From Pseudomonadota bacterium (lineage in GTDB: Bacteria; Pseudomonadota; Alphaproteobacteria; SMXQ01), in the NCBI GenBank assembly GCA_022562375.1, contig JADFPK010000103.1, forward strand, positions 1 to 6,505: a DNA stretch of 6,505 bases. Direction: 5' to 3'. Numbering within the stretch: position 1 is the stretch's first letter; the number at the start of each line of letters is the position of its first letter. This document shows, piece after piece, positions 4,130-6,505 of this stretch. A model generated the notes under the pieces. It was given only the letters and a program-made list of their open reading frames with translations. It ran no database searches and was not told where the DNA came from. A program made the translations under genes and the position numbers.

Positions 4130-6301
4130 TCAGGGTTTACGCGCCCGCCGCGGTTTCCTCGCCGGCGACCAGGGGCGATCGCCCCTGGTATCGCGCACGC
4201 TTTCGGCGCGCACCCGACCCTCCTCGAGCCACAAGGCGTAGGCGCCGTTGCGCCAGAGATCGAAGCGGTCGACGACGGTCCCGGCCGACGGACACTCGCC
4301 GCGGATGGGGATCCGGGCGATGACGACGTCGGCGATCCAGCAATCCTCATTGATCGCCGCCGGCGAATCGACCAGCGCCACGACATGCCCGTTGGCGCGG
4401 TAGATGCAGCCGAGCCCGCCGCAGCGCAACCGGCCGCCGTCGCTGGTCTCCTCGGGCCAGGGCCGGGCCGCCTTGAGTCCGGCGAGGCGCAGCCAGTTCT
4501 CCCGGTCGAAGCGGTTGCCCCGGCCTTTCGACAACATCAACCCGCCATCGGCGGTCCGCGCCGCCATCAATCGCCCGTCGCCGGAGATCAGGATATCCGG
4601 CGGACGCCCCAGCGGCACGGTGCCAAGCCCGGCGGCGATAGCGAGGACGCCGAACAACCGCCAGCGCCGCTGCCACAGGCAAAGCCAAAGCCCGCCGGCG
4701 GCCACCAGGGCGATTCCCGCGACCGGCATCGCCGGCACCAGCGTCACCGATCCCGGCCAGCCGGCGACCTCCCGGGCGATGGCGATCACCGCCTCGATTC
4801 CCCACCCCATCGGCGCCAACGCCACGGCTTCGAGACCGAGCGGCATCAATATGTAAGCCACCGTCGCCCAGGGCATGATCCACAGCGCCGTCACCGGCAC
4901 GGCGAGAAGGTTGGCCGCCAGCCCGAAGGCGGAGAACCGGTTGAAGTGGTAGACCACGAACGGCGCCGTCGCCGAGCCGGCGATCAAGGTGGTCAAACCG
5001 ACGCCGAGGAGATAGATCAGGGCCAGACGCCACCATCCGCCCTTCGCCCGCCACCGGCCGAACGGCACGCGCGCCGCTTCATAGCCCGCCACCAGCGCGA
5101 TCACGGCGGCGAAGGACATCTGGAAACTGGCGCCGAGCAGGCTTTCGGGCGCGAGCAGCAGGACGATCAGCGCCGCCCATGCCACCAGGCGCATGGATAT
5201 CGCCGTCCGGTCGAGCATGACGGCGGACAACACCAGCGCCGCCATGAGGAAGGCGCGCTGGGTCGGCACCGTCGCGCCGGTCACCAGCAAATAGGCGAAG
5301 GCGCCGAGAAGCGCCCCGAACGCCGCCCATTTCTTGATCGCGAAGCGCAGCGCGATGGGCTCGCAAGCCGCCAGCAGACCGCGAATGGCGAAGAACAGCA
5401 CGCCGGTGACGAGCCCGATATGCAGCCCGGAAATGGCGAGGAGATGGGCGAGGCCCGAGGCGCGCATGGCCTCCATCACCTCTTCCGGTATGGCGCCGCG
5501 TATGCCGGTCATCAATGCCGCCGCCACCGCGCCAATGGTGCCGCCGAGGCTCTGGGTGATGCGCGCATAGATGCGCTGACGCAGGTTGGAGAGCCAAAGG
5601 GCGAACGAGCCCTCATCCTTTCCCTCCGGCGCCTCGGCGTGCTTGACGCGTCCGACGGCAAAGCCGACCGCGCCGAGCCCCTTGAAGAAGGCGTGACGGG
5701 GAAAATCGAAGGCGCCCGGCGCCGAGGGCGCCGGCGGCGGCATCAATATCGCGGCGATGGAAATCCAATCGCCGGGCGCCACCCGGCCCTGGCTGTCGCG
5801 CAACCGAATGCGCACCCGGCCCGGTGTTTCATCGGCGCCGAGCCGCCTCACCCGGACATCGGCGAGGGTGATCCTCGGGCCGCCCGGTTTCGGTTCGACC
5901 TCGATGACCTGTCCCGACACCATCGCCGGGCCGGTCCGGGCCGCCAACACCGGGGCGTCGACCAAAAGCGTCCTGGTTTTGGCGCCGGTGAAACCAAGCC
6001 CGACGGCGCCAATCGCCAGGCCCACCAGCACCAAGGCCGGCCGGCGCCTGAGGCCTTCGATGACCAAGGCAAGCGCAAGGGCCATGCCGGCCAGTCCCAA
6101 CCACAGGGGAGGCTCATGGGTAAGCGTGAAATAAATGGCGGTGCCGATGCCGACGCCGACGGGCAGCCACAGTGGCCAGCGTTCGCGCTCGGCGGCCAAG
6201 GTCTCCCGGACCCAGCCCGCAAGCGTGGGCAGGATAAACGCCGCTTCGGCGGATGCGACGAAAAACCGATCGAGGCCTTGGCGAACGAAGCCGCCGACCA
6301 T
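4130..6301 (-). CDS. comEC: ComEC/Rec2 competence protein, alphaproteobacterial type
   Basis: This 723-residue inner-membrane protein forms the channel that carries single-stranded DNA into the cytoplasm during natural transformation. Hydrophobic helices at about 43-57 and 64-107 precede an OB-fold-like DUF4131 region (about 125-220, with SGQVIEVEP, PGRVRIRLR, GDWISI and FDFPRHAFFKGLGAVG). The Competence domain (about 260-520) carries the diagnostic SGLAHLLAISGLHIG (282-296), a TGATVPTQRAFLM motif and many membrane helices. The C-terminal part (about 568-723) sits where other ComEC proteins have a metallo-beta-lactamase-like nuclease domain, but no HxHxDH metal motif is present; instead there are cysteines CGGLGC, C654 and C670. 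An open TTG frame reaches 6352; ATG 6301 is preferred, with AGGGG about 10 bases upstream. It is divergent from gltX. Whether the strain is transformable cannot be told. Confidence 0.93.
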   Translation of the reverse strand: MVGGFVRQGLDRFFVASAEAAFILPTLAGWVRETLAAERERWPLWLPVGVGIGTAIYFTLTHEPPLWLGLAGMALALALVIEGLRRRPALVLVGLAIGAVGLGFTGAKTRTLLVDAPVLAARTGPAMVSGQVIEVEPKPGGPRITLADVRVRRLGADETPGRVRIRLRDSQGRVAPGDWISIAAILMPPPAPSAPGAFDFPRHAFFKGLGAVGFAVGRVKHAEAPEGKDEGSFALWLSNLRQRIYARITQSLGGTIGAVAAALMTGIRGAIPEEVMEAMRASGLAHLLAISGLHIGLVTGVLFFAIRGLLAACEPIALRFAIKKWAAFGALLGAFAYLLVTGATVPTQRAFLMAALVLSAVMLDRTAISMRLVAWAALIVLLLAPESLLGASFQMSFAAVIALVAGYEAARVPFGRWRAKGGWWRLALIYLLGVGLTTLIAGSATAPFVVYHFNRFSAFGLAANLLAVPVTALWIMPWATVAYILMPLGLEAVALAPMGWGIEAVIAIAREVAGWPGSVTLVPAMPVAGIALVAAGGLWLCLWQRRWRLFGVLAIAAGLGTVPLGRPPDILISGDGRLMAARTADGGLMLSKGRGNRFDRENWLRLAGLKAARPWPEETSDGGRLRCGGLGCIYRANGHVVALVDSPAAINEDCWIADVVIARIPIRGECPSAGTVVDRFDLWRNGAYALWLEEGRVRAESVRDTRGDRPWSPARKPRRARKP

Positions 6302-6505
<204 letters not shown>

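Noticed and set aside
5079..5597. 172-codon minus-strand frame, and other long frames inside comEC
   Set aside because: They are arginine- and alanine-rich off-frame translations of high-GC coding sequence.

Overview
The window is GC-rich bacterial DNA, most likely from an alphaproteobacterium and possibly Rhodospirillales-like. The organism call is an inference. It rests on the comEC gene lying head-to-head with a glutamyl-tRNA synthetase gene, on the alphaproteobacterial style of the ComEC C-terminus, and on the codon usage. No rRNA, tRNA or CRISPR array was seen.

Region 1 (1-1927) is accessory DNA. It opens with the last 44 codons of an insertion-sequence transposase on the + strand. The tail of that element follows: a strong hairpin/terminator and a probable right end near 276. 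Next comes a gene for an exported protein made almost entirely of 42-residue kinesin-light-chain-type TPR repeats. A 148-bp MITE-like element follows directly, with perfect 18-bp terminal inverted repeats and a GGCT duplication on both sides. The IS right end and both MITE ends share the same terminal sequence plus about 20 bp of similar outer sequence, so the TPR gene sits between inverted copies of one 38-bp repeat. This is the most unusual structure in the window. It could be a composite-transposon-like cassette carrying a TPR gene.

Region 2 (1928-3797) holds four small, separately transcribed genes. They are a RidA/YjgF-family protein (-), a dodecin-family protein that has lost the canonical flavin-stacking tryptophan (+), a GFA-family zinc protein with the full cysteine set (+), and an unrecognised 99-residue protein that may be a small alpha/beta-barrel (-). 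All except ridA are preceded by an AGGAGG-type ribosome-binding site that fixes the start; ridA has GAGGAGG. They do not form an operon. Metabolite-damage repair (RidA), flavin or small-ligand handling (dodecin) and thiol/zinc chemistry (GFA) fit a general stress or detoxification theme, but this is only an inference.

Region 3 (3798-6505) is core chromosome. A 332-bp gap without a convincing gene precedes comEC (-), the inner-membrane DNA-uptake channel protein, whose C-terminal domain lacks the metallo-beta-lactamase metal motif. A 91-bp divergent intergenic region then leads to the first 37 complete codons of gltX (+), which runs off the window.
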